64,000 nt of DNA from Streptomyces syringium (GTDB taxonomy: Bacteria > Actinomycetota > Actinomycetes > Streptomycetales > Streptomycetaceae), in NCBI RefSeq assembly GCF_017876625.1, contig NZ_JAGIOH010000001.1, positions 1,116,001 to 1,180,000 on the forward strand, in the 5' to 3' direction. Shown here one piece after another: positions 1 through 9,096 of this stretch (within the stretch, counting starts at the first letter, position 1; each line of letters opens with the position of its first letter). The notes beneath the pieces are model-generated. The model did no database searches, was not told where the DNA came from, and saw only the letters and a program-made list of their open reading frames with translations. Both the position numbers and the translations under genes were made by a program.

Positions 1-264
1 TTGCGCAAGGACGGGCGGATCGTCGCCGACGCCCATGGCGTCGTCGGCGGTGGCCTGTCCGAGCTGGGCACCTTCGCCCACCCCGACTACCGCGGGCTGG
101 GACTGCCCTCGTTCCTGCTCGCCGAGGTCGCCCGCTGGAGCGCGAAGAACGGTCTGCGGGTCGTCATCACATGCGCCGAGGACAAGCGCGCCAGCATCGC
201 CATGGCCCACAGGCTCGGCCTGACCGAGGACTTCCTCTACCCGGTCGCGGAACTGGCATGCTGA
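1..264 (+). CDS. GNAT acetyltransferase, C-terminal fragment
   Basis: This is the tail of a GCN5-related N-acetyltransferase whose beginning lies left of the window; the first codon is TTG but there is no reason to think it is the true start. The acetyl-CoA pyrophosphate loop is visible as HPDYRGLGLPSFLLAE (about residues 27-42), followed by the usual AxxLGF-like segment AHRLGLTEDF. The substrate cannot be inferred. The TGA stop overlaps the ATG of the next gene, so the two are translationally coupled and belong to one operon with the PLP enzyme and the dioxygenase. Confidence 0.75.
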   Translation: MRKDGRIVADAHGVVGGGLSELGTFAHPDYRGLGLPSFLLAEVARWSAKNGLRVVITCAEDKRASIAMAHRLGLTEDFLYPVAELAC

Positions 265-1322
265 CCTCCCAGGACATGCACGCCGTCTCGCCCACGGCCG
301 TGCGGAACATGCAGCAGCTCATCCGCCCGTACATACGGCACACCCCGCTGCTGCGTTCCAAGGCCCAGAGCACCGCCGATGTGTACATCAAGTGCGAGAA
401 TCTCCAGTTCACCGACTCCTTCAAGATCCGTGGCGCGCTGAGCGCGCTGCACGGATACCGCCGGTTCGAGCCCGACACCTGGCACCACATCAGCCGGCAC
501 GGCGTGGTGACCTGCAGCTCGGGGAACTTCGCACAGGGCCTCGCCCACGCCACCGCCGAACTGGACCTCGCCTACTCCGTCGTGGTGCCCGAGGGGATCC
601 CGCGCGCCAAGCGCGACCAGATCACGCGCTACAACCCGATGGCACAGATCCTCGAGGTCCCGTACGCCACCTGGCGGCAGACGATGACCACCTCGCGCTA
701 CCCCGAACTCCCCGGATTCTTCCTGGCGTCCGAGAGCAACCCCTACGTCACGCTGGGCTGCGCCACGGTCGGGCTGGAGATCCTGGAAGACCTGCCCGAC
801 GTCGATGCCGTGCTCGTCCCGTACGGCGGCGGACACCTCGCCTACAGCATCACCTCGCTGCTGCGCGCGTCGGGCAGAGACATACCGGTGTACGCCGTGG
901 AGATCAGCACGGGCGCGCCGCTGACCGCCTCCCTGCGGGCCGGCCGCCCCACGGACGTGCCGTACGAGAAGTCCTTCGTCGACGGCATCGGCGCCAGCTT
1001 CGTCCTCCCCGCGCAGTTCCAACGGCTCAAGGACAAGCTGGCCGGGGTCTTCACCGTGACGCCGGACGAGATCGCGAGTGCGCTGGCGTCACTGGCGTTC
1101 ACCGACAAGATCGTCTGCGAGGGCGCAGGCGCGGCCGCGTACGCCGCCGCGGTCAAGCACGCCGGCGCCTACGGCTGGCGCCGGCCGTGCGCGATCGTCA
1201 GCGGCGGCGTGATCGACCCGAATGTCCTCGTGCGCATCCTGGCCACCACCGCGTCCCTGGCTGCCACCGACGCCCCGGCCACCACCGACTCCCTGGCCGC
1301 GCCCGCAGGACAGCATTCCTAA
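258..1322 (+). CDS. Threonine/serine dehydratase-like PLP enzyme
   Basis: A 354-residue fold-type II pyridoxal-phosphate enzyme of the threonine dehydratase family. Visible motifs are the PLP lysine in SFKIRGA (Lys56), the substrate loop SSGNFAQG, and the phosphate-binding glycine loop near YGGGHLA. Family members deaminate hydroxy-amino acids or do related beta-eliminations or racemisations; the substrate is not evident. It is shorter than biosynthetic IlvA and shows no clear ACT regulatory domain, which suggests a catabolic or natural-product enzyme. The ATG at 258 overlaps the stop of the upstream acetyltransferase, and the C-terminus is a low-complexity Ala/Thr/Asp stretch. The dioxygenase follows 15 nt later. 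Confidence 0.85.
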   Translation: MLTSQDMHAVSPTAVRNMQQLIRPYIRHTPLLRSKAQSTADVYIKCENLQFTDSFKIRGALSALHGYRRFEPDTWHHISRHGVVTCSSGNFAQGLAHATAELDLAYSVVVPEGIPRAKRDQITRYNPMAQILEVPYATWRQTMTTSRYPELPGFFLASESNPYVTLGCATVGLEILEDLPDVDAVLVPYGGGHLAYSITSLLRASGRDIPVYAVEISTGAPLTASLRAGRPTDVPYEKSFVDGIGASFVLPAQFQRLKDKLAGVFTVTPDEIASALASLAFTDKIVCEGAGAAAYAAAVKHAGAYGWRRPCAIVSGGVIDPNVLVRILATTASLAATDAPATTDSLAAPAGQHS

Positions 1323-1337
1323 TTCCCGAGGAGAAGC

Positions 1338-2204
1338 ATGAGTAGGTCCTTGCCCACCATCGAGCCGGTCAGCCCCGCCATCGGGGCCCGAGTGCTCGAC
1401 ATCGACCTGTCGCAGGAACTCACCGACGAGGTGTGGACGGCCGTCCACGACGCCTTCCACCAGTACAGCGTGCTGGTCTTCCCCGACCAGGACCTGGGCG
1501 TCGAGCAGCAGAAGCGGTTCGCCGCACGGTTCGGCCCGCTCCTGAAGCACGAGCACCTGCTGCCCATGACCGTGGAGGGGCACCCGGAGTGCATGGTGCT
1601 CCACAACAACGAGCAGAAGCCGCCGGGCCTGAACTCCTGGCACACCGACAACAGCGGCTGGGCCGAGCCCCCGCTCGGCACCGTGCTGCACGCCAGGACC
1701 ACGCCCAAGGTCGGCGGCGACACGCTGTACTCCAACATGTACCTCGCCTTCGAGACGCTCTCCGAGCCCATGCGGGAGATGCTGCTCAAGCTCACGGCGG
1801 TGCACGACGTGCGCAAGGCGTTCGGCGCGGACTACGGCAACCTCCAGCGGTCGCTGAAGAAGAAGGGCATCGACCCGGACGAGCAGTTCGCCGACCAGGA
1901 GCCGGTGGAGCACCCCCTGGTGCGCACGCACCCGGTGACCGGCAGGAAGGCGCTGTACATCTCGTCGCCGTACGTGACCCGCATCAACGGGCTCAGCGAC
2001 TCCGAGAGCCGGGCGATCCTGGAATTCCTCTACCGGCACATCGAGACCAACGAGCTGATCTACCGCCACGCCTGGTCCACCGGTGACCTCCTCGTCTGGG
2101 ACAACCGCTGCACCCAGCACCTCGCGGTGGCGGACTACTTCCCGCACGAGCGGCTGATGCACCGCATGAACATCGCGGGCGAGAAGCCGTTCCTGACGCT
2201 CTGA
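1338..2204 (+). CDS. TauD/TfdA-family Fe(II)/2-oxoglutarate dioxygenase
   Basis: A 288-residue non-heme iron dioxygenase. The iron triad is visible as His102-x-Asp104 (SWHTDNSGW) and a distal His261 (RCTQHLAV). Arg276, fifteen residues further on, sits where the 2-oxoglutarate-binding arginine is in TauD. Family members hydroxylate taurine, chlorophenoxyacetates or amino-acid-derived intermediates. The close operon link to a PLP dehydratase-like enzyme and a GNAT suggests tailoring of an amino-acid-derived small molecule rather than sulfur scavenging, but this is inference. A GAGGAGAAGC ribosome site precedes the ATG. A strong hairpin follows the stop. Confidence 0.87.
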   Translation: MSRSLPTIEPVSPAIGARVLDIDLSQELTDEVWTAVHDAFHQYSVLVFPDQDLGVEQQKRFAARFGPLLKHEHLLPMTVEGHPECMVLHNNEQKPPGLNSWHTDNSGWAEPPLGTVLHARTTPKVGGDTLYSNMYLAFETLSEPMREMLLKLTAVHDVRKAFGADYGNLQRSLKKKGIDPDEQFADQEPVEHPLVRTHPVTGRKALYISSPYVTRINGLSDSESRAILEFLYRHIETNELIYRHAWSTGDLLVWDNRCTQHLAVADYFPHERLMHRMNIAGEKPFLTL

Positions 2205-2264
2205 GCCTGCCCCTTCCGCGGGTGGCGCCGGCCCCGGCCGGATCCCCGTAAGGCAACGGCAATG

Positions 2265-2318
2265 TGGCCAGGAGCTGTCCGGTGAGTCGTGAGTGACTCG
2301 CCGGACAGCTCCTGGCCA
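2265..2318. terminator. Bidirectional terminator, 24-bp stem
   Basis: The arms 2265-2288 and 2295-2318 pair along their whole length apart from one G-U wobble, leaving a 6-nt loop (GTGAGT). It lies between the convergent dioxygenase and MMPL transporter genes. There is no U-tract, as is common in Streptomyces. Confidence 0.8.
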
Positions 2319-2352
2319 GACGTTTGACCGACGACAGCGCCTCCTCGGCCGG

Positions 2353-4572
2353 TCAGGACACGGAGACGTGGTCCGGCCGCGGCCGGGCGGCCGGGGGGCC
2401 TGCGTGGTGGCGTCCCCGGTCACGGCCCGGGCGGACCGGCCACCACGTGCCCCGGCCGAGGATCGCGGCGAGCGCGGGCACCAGCACGATGGAGAGCACG
2501 AAGGCGGAGAGCATGATGCCGAGCGCCGTCGCGAAGCCGATCTGCTGGGTGGAGGGGTCCGCGTTGACGGCGAGGCTGCCGAAGGACGCGGCGAGGACGA
2601 CGCCCGCCGTGGCGATGGCGGGTGCCGTGTGGCGCACGGCCCTGGCGACGGCGGCGCGGGCCGGGCCCGGGCGTTCCATCTCCTCGCGGATGCGGTCGCT
2701 GATCAGGATGTTGTAGTCGGTGCCGAGGGCGACGACGAAGAGGAACAGCACCAGCGGCAGGACGAAGTTGACGCCCGGCTTGTCGAGGAAGTGCTGGAAG
2801 AAGAGGGCCGAGGCACCGAGGGTGGCGGCGAAGCCGAGGCCGACGGCGATCATGAGGACCGCCGGGGCGAGCAGGCTGCGCAGCAGGACGAGCAGGATGA
2901 CGGCGATCAGCACGGCGGCGACCGGGAACACGACCTTCAGGTCGTGGTCGACGGCGGTGGAGATGTCCGCGAAGATCGCGGCCGTGCCGCCGACGTGGGC
3001 TTGTGCACCGGCCGGGGTGTGGCGGGCGACGGTGTCCCGTACGGGTCCCGAGACGAGGTCACGGGCCTGCTGTGTCTGACTGCCGGCGGTGAGGTAGAGG
3101 TCGATGCGGGCGGCGGTGCGGTCGTCGTTGAGGGTGGTTCTGCCGACGCTGCCGACGCCCTTGACCTTGGCGAGGGCCGTGGGCAGGGCGTCGAGTCCGG
3201 CGGCGGTGAGAGTGCGGCCGTCCTTGGCGGTGACGTAGACCGTGGCGGGATCGGACACTCCGGCGGGCAGGGCGCGGGCGATCTCGGCGGACGTGGCGGC
3301 GGCCGGGGTGTCGTGGGTGCCGGCGGTCTGGCCGAAGTCCATCCGGATGCCGACCAGTCCGGCCGCCAGCGCGCCGAGCAGGGCGACGGAGGCCAGCACG
3401 AGGGTGAGCGGGCGGCAGGCGACCAGGTCGCCGACGCGCGCCGCGGCGCCGGCGTGCGGTTCGCGCTTGAGGGAGCGGGACGGCCAGAACATCCTGCGTC
3501 CGGTGACCGCGAGCAGCGCGGGCATCAGGGTCAGGCTGGCCAGCAGCATGACGAGCACCGAGACGGCGATGGCGGGGCCGAGCACCCGGAACTGTCCGAA
3601 GGTCGCGATGCCGAGGGTGGCGAAGGCGGCCACGATGGTGAGGGCGGCCGAGGTGATCGCCGTGCCGACCCGTGCGCTGACCTCGGCCGACACCACGCGT
3701 GCGGGCAGGTCGGGGCGGGCTCGCAGGTGTTCGCGGAAGCGGAAGAGGAGGAAGAGGAAGTAGTCGACGCCGATACCGATCAGCACGACGCTGATCATGC
3801 TCGGGGTGGAGGTGTCGAGCATGATGCCGGTGAGCATCGCGGTGCCGACGACCGTGCCCGCGGCCGCGCCGCCGACGATGACGACCGCGAGCAGCGGCAC
3901 GATGGCGGCCAGCGCGCTGCGGAACACCAGGACGTTGATCAGCACGATCAGACCGACCATCAGGATGCCGACGACCTCCTGGGTGGTCTTCTCGGCATCG
4001 GCGGTGTCCACCAGGTCGGCCAGGCCGCCGGTGAAGCCCGTACGCATCCCGGCCTCGGCGAAGTCGTCCTTCGCCCGGTCGCGGAAGGCGCGGTAGAGGT
4101 CGTGCAGGGCGGGGTCCGTGGAGTTGCCGGTCAGCTGCACGGAGAGCAGCTCGAAGCTGCGGTCGGGCGCGACCATGGTGGGGCTGACCTTGGGCGTCTG
4201 GGAGTGGTCCCGGCGCAGGAAGGCGGGATCGTCGTCCTCCTTGGGCGCGGGCATCGGCACGCGCCGGTGGCCCAGTCGCTCGGCGACGGCGGCGACGCCG
4301 CGGTGGTCGGGACCGGTGAGGGGCTTGCCGTCGGCGCGGGCGACGAGCATGGTCACCGCGTTGGCGTCGGGCTTCACGCCGAACCGCTCCTCGGCGATCT
4401 TCAGCGCGGCGGCCGAGTCGTACTGCGCGGGTAGGAAGTCGCCGGTCTGGGTCTGGGTGACCCGGTAGATCAGCACCTGGCTGAGCATGGTCAGGGCCAT
4501 GCCCAGCACCGCCCAGAGGGCGATGACCTTCCATGGGTTGCGGGTGGAGAACCCGGTCAGGGCGCGGATCAC
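2353..4572 (-). CDS. MMPL/RND-family membrane transporter
   Basis: A 739-residue MMPL-type transporter with two tandem halves, each a transmembrane helix, a large extracytoplasmic loop and a block of about five helices. Helical blocks are clear around VGILMVGLIVLINVLVF and FPVAAVLIAVILLVLLRS. Relatives export lipids, pigments or antibiotics using proton motive force. Start: GTG at 4572 with GGAGG five nt upstream; the frame stays open further upstream but that part is proline-rich and not membrane-like. The C-terminus ends in a basic cytoplasmic tail. It is transcribed divergently from a two-component system that probably controls it. Substrate unknown. Confidence 0.88.
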   Translation of the reverse strand: MIRALTGFSTRNPWKVIALWAVLGMALTMLSQVLIYRVTQTQTGDFLPAQYDSAAALKIAEERFGVKPDANAVTMLVARADGKPLTGPDHRGVAAVAERLGHRRVPMPAPKEDDDPAFLRRDHSQTPKVSPTMVAPDRSFELLSVQLTGNSTDPALHDLYRAFRDRAKDDFAEAGMRTGFTGGLADLVDTADAEKTTQEVVGILMVGLIVLINVLVFRSALAAIVPLLAVVIVGGAAAGTVVGTAMLTGIMLDTSTPSMISVVLIGIGVDYFLFLLFRFREHLRARPDLPARVVSAEVSARVGTAITSAALTIVAAFATLGIATFGQFRVLGPAIAVSVLVMLLASLTLMPALLAVTGRRMFWPSRSLKREPHAGAAARVGDLVACRPLTLVLASVALLGALAAGLVGIRMDFGQTAGTHDTPAAATSAEIARALPAGVSDPATVYVTAKDGRTLTAAGLDALPTALAKVKGVGSVGRTTLNDDRTAARIDLYLTAGSQTQQARDLVSGPVRDTVARHTPAGAQAHVGGTAAIFADISTAVDHDLKVVFPVAAVLIAVILLVLLRSLLAPAVLMIAVGLGFAATLGASALFFQHFLDKPGVNFVLPLVLFLFVVALGTDYNILISDRIREEMERPGPARAAVARAVRHTAPAIATAGVVLAASFGSLAVNADPSTQQIGFATALGIMLSAFVLSIVLVPALAAILGRGTWWPVRPGRDRGRHHAGPPAARPRPDHVSVS

Positions 4573-4838
4573 GTATTCCTCCGGCAGTGGGTGGAGCGCC
4601 GGGTGCTCCCGGCCGTTGTCCAGCTCATCAGCGCCGAGGGCGGAAAGCGTCCGGGTGCGGGACGAGAAGGGCCTGGGAGCGGGGGCCGGGAAGAGCCGCT
4701 GACCAGGACCGTGGTCCTGGTTCGGGGATCGGCTCAGGGGCCCGGGGCGGGGCCCGGGACCGGTGCCAGAATGGATCAAGAGATGACAGTCGTGGCGCAC
4801 CGGCAACAGCCGGCGGGGCGGCTGGGGGGAGGACCACG

Positions 4839-6053
4839 ATGTCGACGACACGCCCTGTGCCCGGGGCATCCGGGGCGGCCGGGGCATCCGGGAGGCGGCC
4901 GGGCGGTGACGCGCTGCCGTGGACCCGCAACGACGCTTTGGTCGCGGTCGGGGCGGCGGCCGTGGACCTGATCGGCTTCACCCTCACCAGCCAGGTGGAG
5001 CGGGGCTCCGTCCCGGCAGCCGGGTGCGTGCTGCTGGTCGTGTCCGCGCTGCCACTGCTGGCCCGCCGCCGCGCCCCGGTGCCGACGCTCGCGGCCGTGC
5101 TGCTGCTCGGCCTGGTGCTGAATCTGAGCGTGCCCGTGGAGCAGCACGTCAACGCAACGGTCGTGGTCGCCCTCTACACGGTCATCCGGTCCAAGAGCGC
5201 GGCCGTGGCGGCACCGGCGACGCTCATCGCCGTGACGATGTCCCTGGTGGGGCAGACATCGTGGTCCCAGCCGAGGATCGTCGACCTGGTGGGCAACGGG
5301 GCCTCCGGGTTGCTCGTCGCCATCGCCGCGACCGTGATGAACCGCTGGCACAGGGACATCGAAGCCAACCGCCGACTGCTCGCCGACCGCGCCGTGGCCG
5401 ACGAACGGCGGCGCATCGCACGGGAGTTGCACGACATCGTGGCACACCACATCACCACCATGCAGTTGATGGCCGGGGGCGCCCGCGCCAACCTCTCCCG
5501 TGACACTGAGGTGGCCAGGGAAGCGCTGGTCACCCTGGAGGGGTCCGGGCGGATGGCGCTGCGGGAGATGCGGCAACTGCTCGACGTCCTACGGGCCGGG
5601 GAGGAGGTCGAGGAGGAGCCGACCGCCCCGCAGCCGGGGGTCGGGGATCTGGAGCGCATCGTCGCCGAGTCGTGCCGGGCCGGACTGCCCACCGCTCTCG
5701 ACGTGCGGGGCGAGGAGCGCCCGTTGCCGTCGAGCGTGGGTCTGACCGTGTTCCGGATCGTCCAGGAAGCGCTGACGAACGCACGCAAGTACGCGGGCGG
5801 GTCGCGGGCGTCCGTACGGCTGACGTACGGGCCGGACGAGGTGGCGGTGGAGGTGACGGACGACGGCACGGGTGCGGATGCGGGATTCGGGCCCGGATCC
5901 GGGTCGGGTTACGGGTCCGGATACGGCCTGGTCGGGATGCGGGAACGGGTCGTGCTGCACGGCGGGACGCTGAGGACGGGGCCGTTGGACGAGGGCGGGT
6001 TCCTGGTGTCCGCCCGGCTGCCGTTGAAGGCCGATGAGGGGGCACTGCGATGA
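4839..6053 (+). CDS. Sensor histidine kinase (HisKA_3 type)
   Basis: A 404-residue NarL-class sensor kinase. Four to five hydrophobic helices fill residues 33-170 with no large external domain, so it probably senses a membrane-associated cue. The dimerisation/phosphoacceptor box is RRIARELHDIVAHH with His198. The ATP-binding N-box is QEALTNARKYA, and a glycine-rich lid follows in GSGYGLVGMRER. Start at ATG 4839 after GGGGGGAGGA. The last four bases overlap the response regulator start (ATGA), so the pair is coupled. The divergent MMPL exporter is the obvious candidate target. Confidence 0.9.
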   Translation: MSTTRPVPGASGAAGASGRRPGGDALPWTRNDALVAVGAAAVDLIGFTLTSQVERGSVPAAGCVLLVVSALPLLARRRAPVPTLAAVLLLGLVLNLSVPVEQHVNATVVVALYTVIRSKSAAVAAPATLIAVTMSLVGQTSWSQPRIVDLVGNGASGLLVAIAATVMNRWHRDIEANRRLLADRAVADERRRIARELHDIVAHHITTMQLMAGGARANLSRDTEVAREALVTLEGSGRMALREMRQLLDVLRAGEEVEEEPTAPQPGVGDLERIVAESCRAGLPTALDVRGEERPLPSSVGLTVFRIVQEALTNARKYAGGSRASVRLTYGPDEVAVEVTDDGTGADAGFGPGSGSGYGSGYGLVGMRERVVLHGGTLRTGPLDEGGFLVSARLPLKADEGALR

Positions 6054-6775
6054 GCGAAGCGATGGGGAACGGCATGAGTGACGTCACGGGTGACGCGAGG
6101 GGCGGGCGGACGGTCAAGGTCCTGATCGCGGACGACCAGCCACTGGTGCGGCGCGGGCTGGCGCTGATCCTCGCGCCCGACCCGGCCTTCGAGGTCGTGG
6201 GCGAGGCGGGGGACGGGGCGGAGGCAGTGGCCCTCGCGCACCGGCTGCGACCCGACGTCGTCGTGATGGATATCCGGATGCCGGTGCTGGACGGGGTCGC
6301 CGCGACCGGTCAGCTGGCACGGGAGCTGCCGGGGTGCCGCGTCCTGGCACTGAGCACCTTCGACATGGACGAGTACGTGGTGGCCGCGCTGCGCGCGGGC
6401 GCCTACGGGTTCCTGCCCAAGGACATCTCGCCGGAAGAGCTGGTCGCGGCGGTCCGGGTGGTGCACACCGGGGAAGCCACGGTCGCGCCCCGGCTGCTGA
6501 CCCGGCTGATCTCCACCTACGTCAGGGCCCCGCACCGCCCGAAGCCGCCCGCCGTGAGCACGGGCGAGCTCACACCACGCGAGCTGGAGGTATGGCGGCT
6601 GATGGCCACGGGGCTCGACAACGCGGAGATCGCGGGGGCGATGGACATCAGCGTGTCGACCGTGAAGAACCACATCACCAGCGTCTTCGGGAAGCTCGGC
6701 GCCCGTGACCGGGCCCAGGCGGTGATCGCCGCGTATGAGACGGGGCTGGTCGAGGTGGGCAACGGCCGGGGGTAG
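6050..6775 (+). CDS. NarL/LuxR-family response regulator
   Basis: A 241-residue response regulator. The receiver domain (residues 22-140) has the acidic pocket ADD, phosphoacceptor Asp74 in VVMDIRMP and the conserved lysine Lys124 in LPKD. A linker leads to a LuxR helix-turn-helix (LTPRELEVWRLMATGLDNAE and STVKNHITSVFGKL). It overlaps the kinase gene by 4 nt. The upstream M1 is used because of that overlap, although Met9 is also possible. It probably activates or represses the divergent MMPL transporter; no operator could be assigned by eye in 4573-4838. Confidence 0.9.
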   Translation: MSEAMGNGMSDVTGDARGGRTVKVLIADDQPLVRRGLALILAPDPAFEVVGEAGDGAEAVALAHRLRPDVVVMDIRMPVLDGVAATGQLARELPGCRVLALSTFDMDEYVVAALRAGAYGFLPKDISPEELVAAVRVVHTGEATVAPRLLTRLISTYVRAPHRPKPPAVSTGELTPRELEVWRLMATGLDNAEIAGAMDISVSTVKNHITSVFGKLGARDRAQAVIAAYETGLVEVGNGRG

Positions 6776-6981
6776 CGGCGACCAGGGGCGAGCGGCAATG
6801 GCTGCCCGGCGGGTATCCGGACGAGTTCGGGACGGCCTCGGCGTTTCGGCGTGCGCGGCGGATTCCTGGTGGGCGACGGTGGATGAGCCCTGGTGTTCGC
6901 GGTCACGGCCCGTACGGTTGCCTTCGGCTTCGCCAAGGGCGGTCCGTGCGGCCGGACCGCTGAGTTGTTGAGGAGACTTCC

Positions 6982-7413
6982 ATGAACTGGACGCTCGAAG
7001 TCATTCCGGTCCCTGTCGCCGACATGGACCGGGCCAAGGAGTTCTACGCCGACAAGGCCGGCTTCAAGGTCGACCTCGACGACGAGGTCGCCCCCGGTAT
7101 GCGTGTCATCCAGATGACCCCGCCCGGCTCGCGTTGTTCGATCGCGATGCTCCAGGGGATGCCCGCGGCGCCCGGTATGAAGACGATGGAGCCGGGCACT
7201 CTGCAAGGTCTGCAACTCTGCGTCACGGACATCGAGGCGGCCCGTAAGGAGCTGGTGGGACGGGGCGTGGACGTCTCCCCGGTCCGTCACGTCGGCGCGA
7301 CGGGCTGGGAAGAGGGCAAGGGCGGCACCTGGAACTCGTTCATGTCCTTCGAGGACCCGGACGGCAACGGCTGGGTGATCCAGGAGGCCCCGTCGGAGCT
7401 GACGGAACGCTGA
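6982..7413 (+). CDS. VOC (glyoxalase/dioxygenase fold) protein
   Basis: A 143-residue single vicinal-oxygen-chelate module pair. The N-terminal half begins LEVIPVPVADMDRAKEFYADKAGF, the hallmark beta-alpha-beta start. The second half ends in FEDPDGNGWVIQE, where the glutamate is the usual metal ligand. Family members include lactoylglutathione lyases, ring-cleavage dioxygenases and antibiotic-binding proteins, so no specific reaction is assigned. AGGAG lies at the proper distance from ATG 6982. Monocistronic and convergent with the YjdM-like gene. Confidence 0.8.
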   Translation: MNWTLEVIPVPVADMDRAKEFYADKAGFKVDLDDEVAPGMRVIQMTPPGSRCSIAMLQGMPAAPGMKTMEPGTLQGLQLCVTDIEAARKELVGRGVDVSPVRHVGATGWEEGKGGTWNSFMSFEDPDGNGWVIQEAPSELTER

Positions 7414-7458
7414 GCCCACGGGCCGGGCGGATGCCGTCGGACCCCGTGGCGGCCGGGG

Positions 7459-7505
7459 TCGCGGCGGCGGAACGACCGCGCGCCGTCGACACCCCGCCGC
7501 CGCGA
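7459..7505. terminator. Hairpin between convergent genes
   Basis: A 12-bp GC-rich stem (7459-7470 with 7494-7505) with a 23-nt loop lies between the stop codons of the VOC gene and the YjdM-like gene. GC repeats make such stems easy to find by chance in this genome, so support is moderate. Confidence 0.5.
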
Positions 7506-7521
7506 GCGCCGGTGTACCGGG

Positions 7522-7875
7522 TCAGGCCTTCTTGACGACGCTGGACTTGAGCTGCATGGGACCGAATCCGTCGACCTTGCAGTCGATGTCGTGGCCGTCC
7601 ACACCCTCCACGAGACGGATGTTGCGCACCTTGGTGCCCGCCTTGATCCCGGTCGGGCTGCCCTTGACCTTCAGGCTCTTGATGACCGTCACCGTGTCAC
7701 CGTCGGCGAGTACGTTGCCGACCGCATCCCTGATCACGCCGCCCTCGCCGCCGTCCGTGGGTTCGGCGGAGGTGAGCGACCACTCGTGGCCGCATTCAGG
7801 GCAGACCAGGAGCGCGCCCATCTCGTAGGTGTACGCGCTGGAGCACTCGGGGCACGGCGGCAGGGTGTCGGTCAC
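7522..7875 (-). CDS. YjdM/PhnA-like zinc-ribbon protein
   Basis: A 117-residue protein of the YjdM family (formerly PhnA). An N-terminal zinc ribbon carries [13 protein letters not shown] and [10 protein letters not shown], two CPxC pairs. The conserved C-terminal domain follows with [20 protein letters not shown] and ends KSSVVKKA. The old link to phosphonate use is not supported for the family, and the true function is unknown. GTG at 7875 is chosen because the domain begins at once after it. No Shine-Dalgarno is seen and a TACACT hexamer lies just upstream, so a leaderless mRNA is possible. Confidence 0.85.
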   Translation of the reverse strand: MTDTLPPCPECSSAYTYEMGALLVCPECGHEWSLTSAEPTDGGEGGVIRDAVGNVLADGDTVTVIKSLKVKGSPTGIKAGTKVRNIRLVEGVDGHDIDCKVDGFGPMQLKSSVVKKA

Positions 7876-7936
7876 CGGGAGAGTGTATTTGAAGTCAAGG
7901 AGCCGGCCCGCCCGGGCGGCACGCGTCGGCAGCCGG

Positions 7937-8698
7937 TTACGGCAGGACCGTGACCGGCTTCTCGGCACGCAGGTCGCTGACGTAGCCGTCCTTGACCACG
8001 CGCATCCAGTAGGAGTGCGGGCGGACCGAGGCGGGAATGTCGGCGTCACGCTCCAGCTTGCGGTCCATCGAGGTGGCGCCGCCCTGGACGTCACGCTGGT
8101 ACGTGTTGGGCACCCAGATGCCGACCTCGCTGCTGTAGAGGGGCTTGCGCTCCATCAGCATGACCTGGTCCGGGTTGCCCTGCGCGGGCTTCCAGTTGAC
8201 ACGGACGGTGGCCGCGTCGAGGCGGTCGACGGACGTCAGCGCCGGTGCCTTCGGGATCACCGAGGAGGCGGCGGGCTTGAGGTCGGCGCTGCGGATCGTC
8301 CGCGGCACCCACGGTTCGTAGTGCTCCGGGTTCTCCAGCTTCCCCGTGACCCGGAGCGTGGTGGGCGCCTGGCCCTGCCCGCCCGCACACGCGTCGACCT
8401 GGACGACCTTGCGCCACTCGCCGGAGAACCGGACGAAGTCCTCCTTCTGGATCGGCAGCTCACGGACGGTGCCGCCGAACGTTCCGCTCACGGAATGGAC
8501 GTAGCGGGAGTCGTCGGAGCGGACCACCTGGTAGCTGCACCGGTCCACGGCCGCGGCGCGCGCGGTGATCGCCGACTGGAGCGACGGCGCGCCCTCGGTG
8601 GGGGCCGGCGAAGCCGCTGTGGCGGCGCCTGCGGCCGAGGCGAGGGCCCCGAGGCTCAGCGCACACGTGGCGATCGCGGCGGCTATGCGAGAGGGCAT
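7937..8698 (-). CDS. Secreted hypothetical protein
   Basis: A 253-residue exported protein of unknown function. Residues 1-30 form a Sec signal peptide: short basic start, hydrophobic [19 protein letters not shown], then an AxA-type cleavage region. The C-terminal part ([15 protein letters not shown] ... [20 protein letters not shown]) has the strand pattern of a fibronectin type III-like domain, but this is weak. ATG 8698 is preceded by AGGAGG. The gene lies 61 nt downstream of the YjdM-like gene on the same strand, reading towards it. Substrate or partner unknown. Confidence 0.8.
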   Translation of the reverse strand: MPSRIAAAIATCALSLGALASAAGAATAASPAPTEGAPSLQSAITARAAAVDRCSYQVVRSDDSRYVHSVSGTFGGTVRELPIQKEDFVRFSGEWRKVVQVDACAGGQGQAPTTLRVTGKLENPEHYEPWVPRTIRSADLKPAASSVIPKAPALTSVDRLDAATVRVNWKPAQGNPDQVMLMERKPLYSSEVGIWVPNTYQRDVQGGATSMDRKLERDADIPASVRPHSYWMRVVKDGYVSDLRAEKPVTVLP

Positions 8699-9096
8699 GC
8701 ATCCTCCTGTGACATCCAACAACTCACGGGAACCGACGAGCGGCACGGGATGCCCCGGACGCGAGTCGGCCTTGATCGGGGTCTCCGACCAGGACCGGAC
8801 GCTACCGGCAATCAACATTCAAGAAGAAGTCAAAATCCAGCAAAGCGAAGGTTTTACGTCAACTTCCTTCATTCGACATCCACGGTGTCGGCAGACAGTG
8901 CCGGCAGCGAAGGCGCGGGCGCACCGTCCGGCAGTCGGGCGGACACGCGTGCGGTGCGCACTGCCGGACCACCCGCCCGCCCGGCGGGACACGTCCGGTG
9001 GGGTGGCGGCGAGGTCGATGACGATGGCGCGAAACCGTGCATCGTCCCCGGCCCTCTCGGCCATTGGCAGACATCGGCCGGGCCACCGGCCTTGGG
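8699..9096. other. Intergenic region without a recognised gene
   Basis: These 398 bases lie between the start of the secreted-protein gene and the stop of the small charged protein. The only clear signal is the AT-rich patch at 8810-8880. Open frames across it have no family signature. Confidence 0.5.
8834..8862 (-). promoter_or_regulatory. Candidate sigma-70-type promoter
   Basis: In an unusually AT-rich patch (about 8810-8880) the minus strand reads TTGACG, 17 nt, then TGGATT. It would drive the secreted-protein gene with a leader of roughly 130 nt. The -10 match is poor, so this is tentative. Confidence 0.35.

Noticed and set aside
2293..4434. A 713-codon plus-strand frame opposite the MMPL transporter
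   Set aside because: Its translation is low-complexity Gly/Asp/Arg/Glu without family signatures; it is the antisense of the transporter, caused by high GC.
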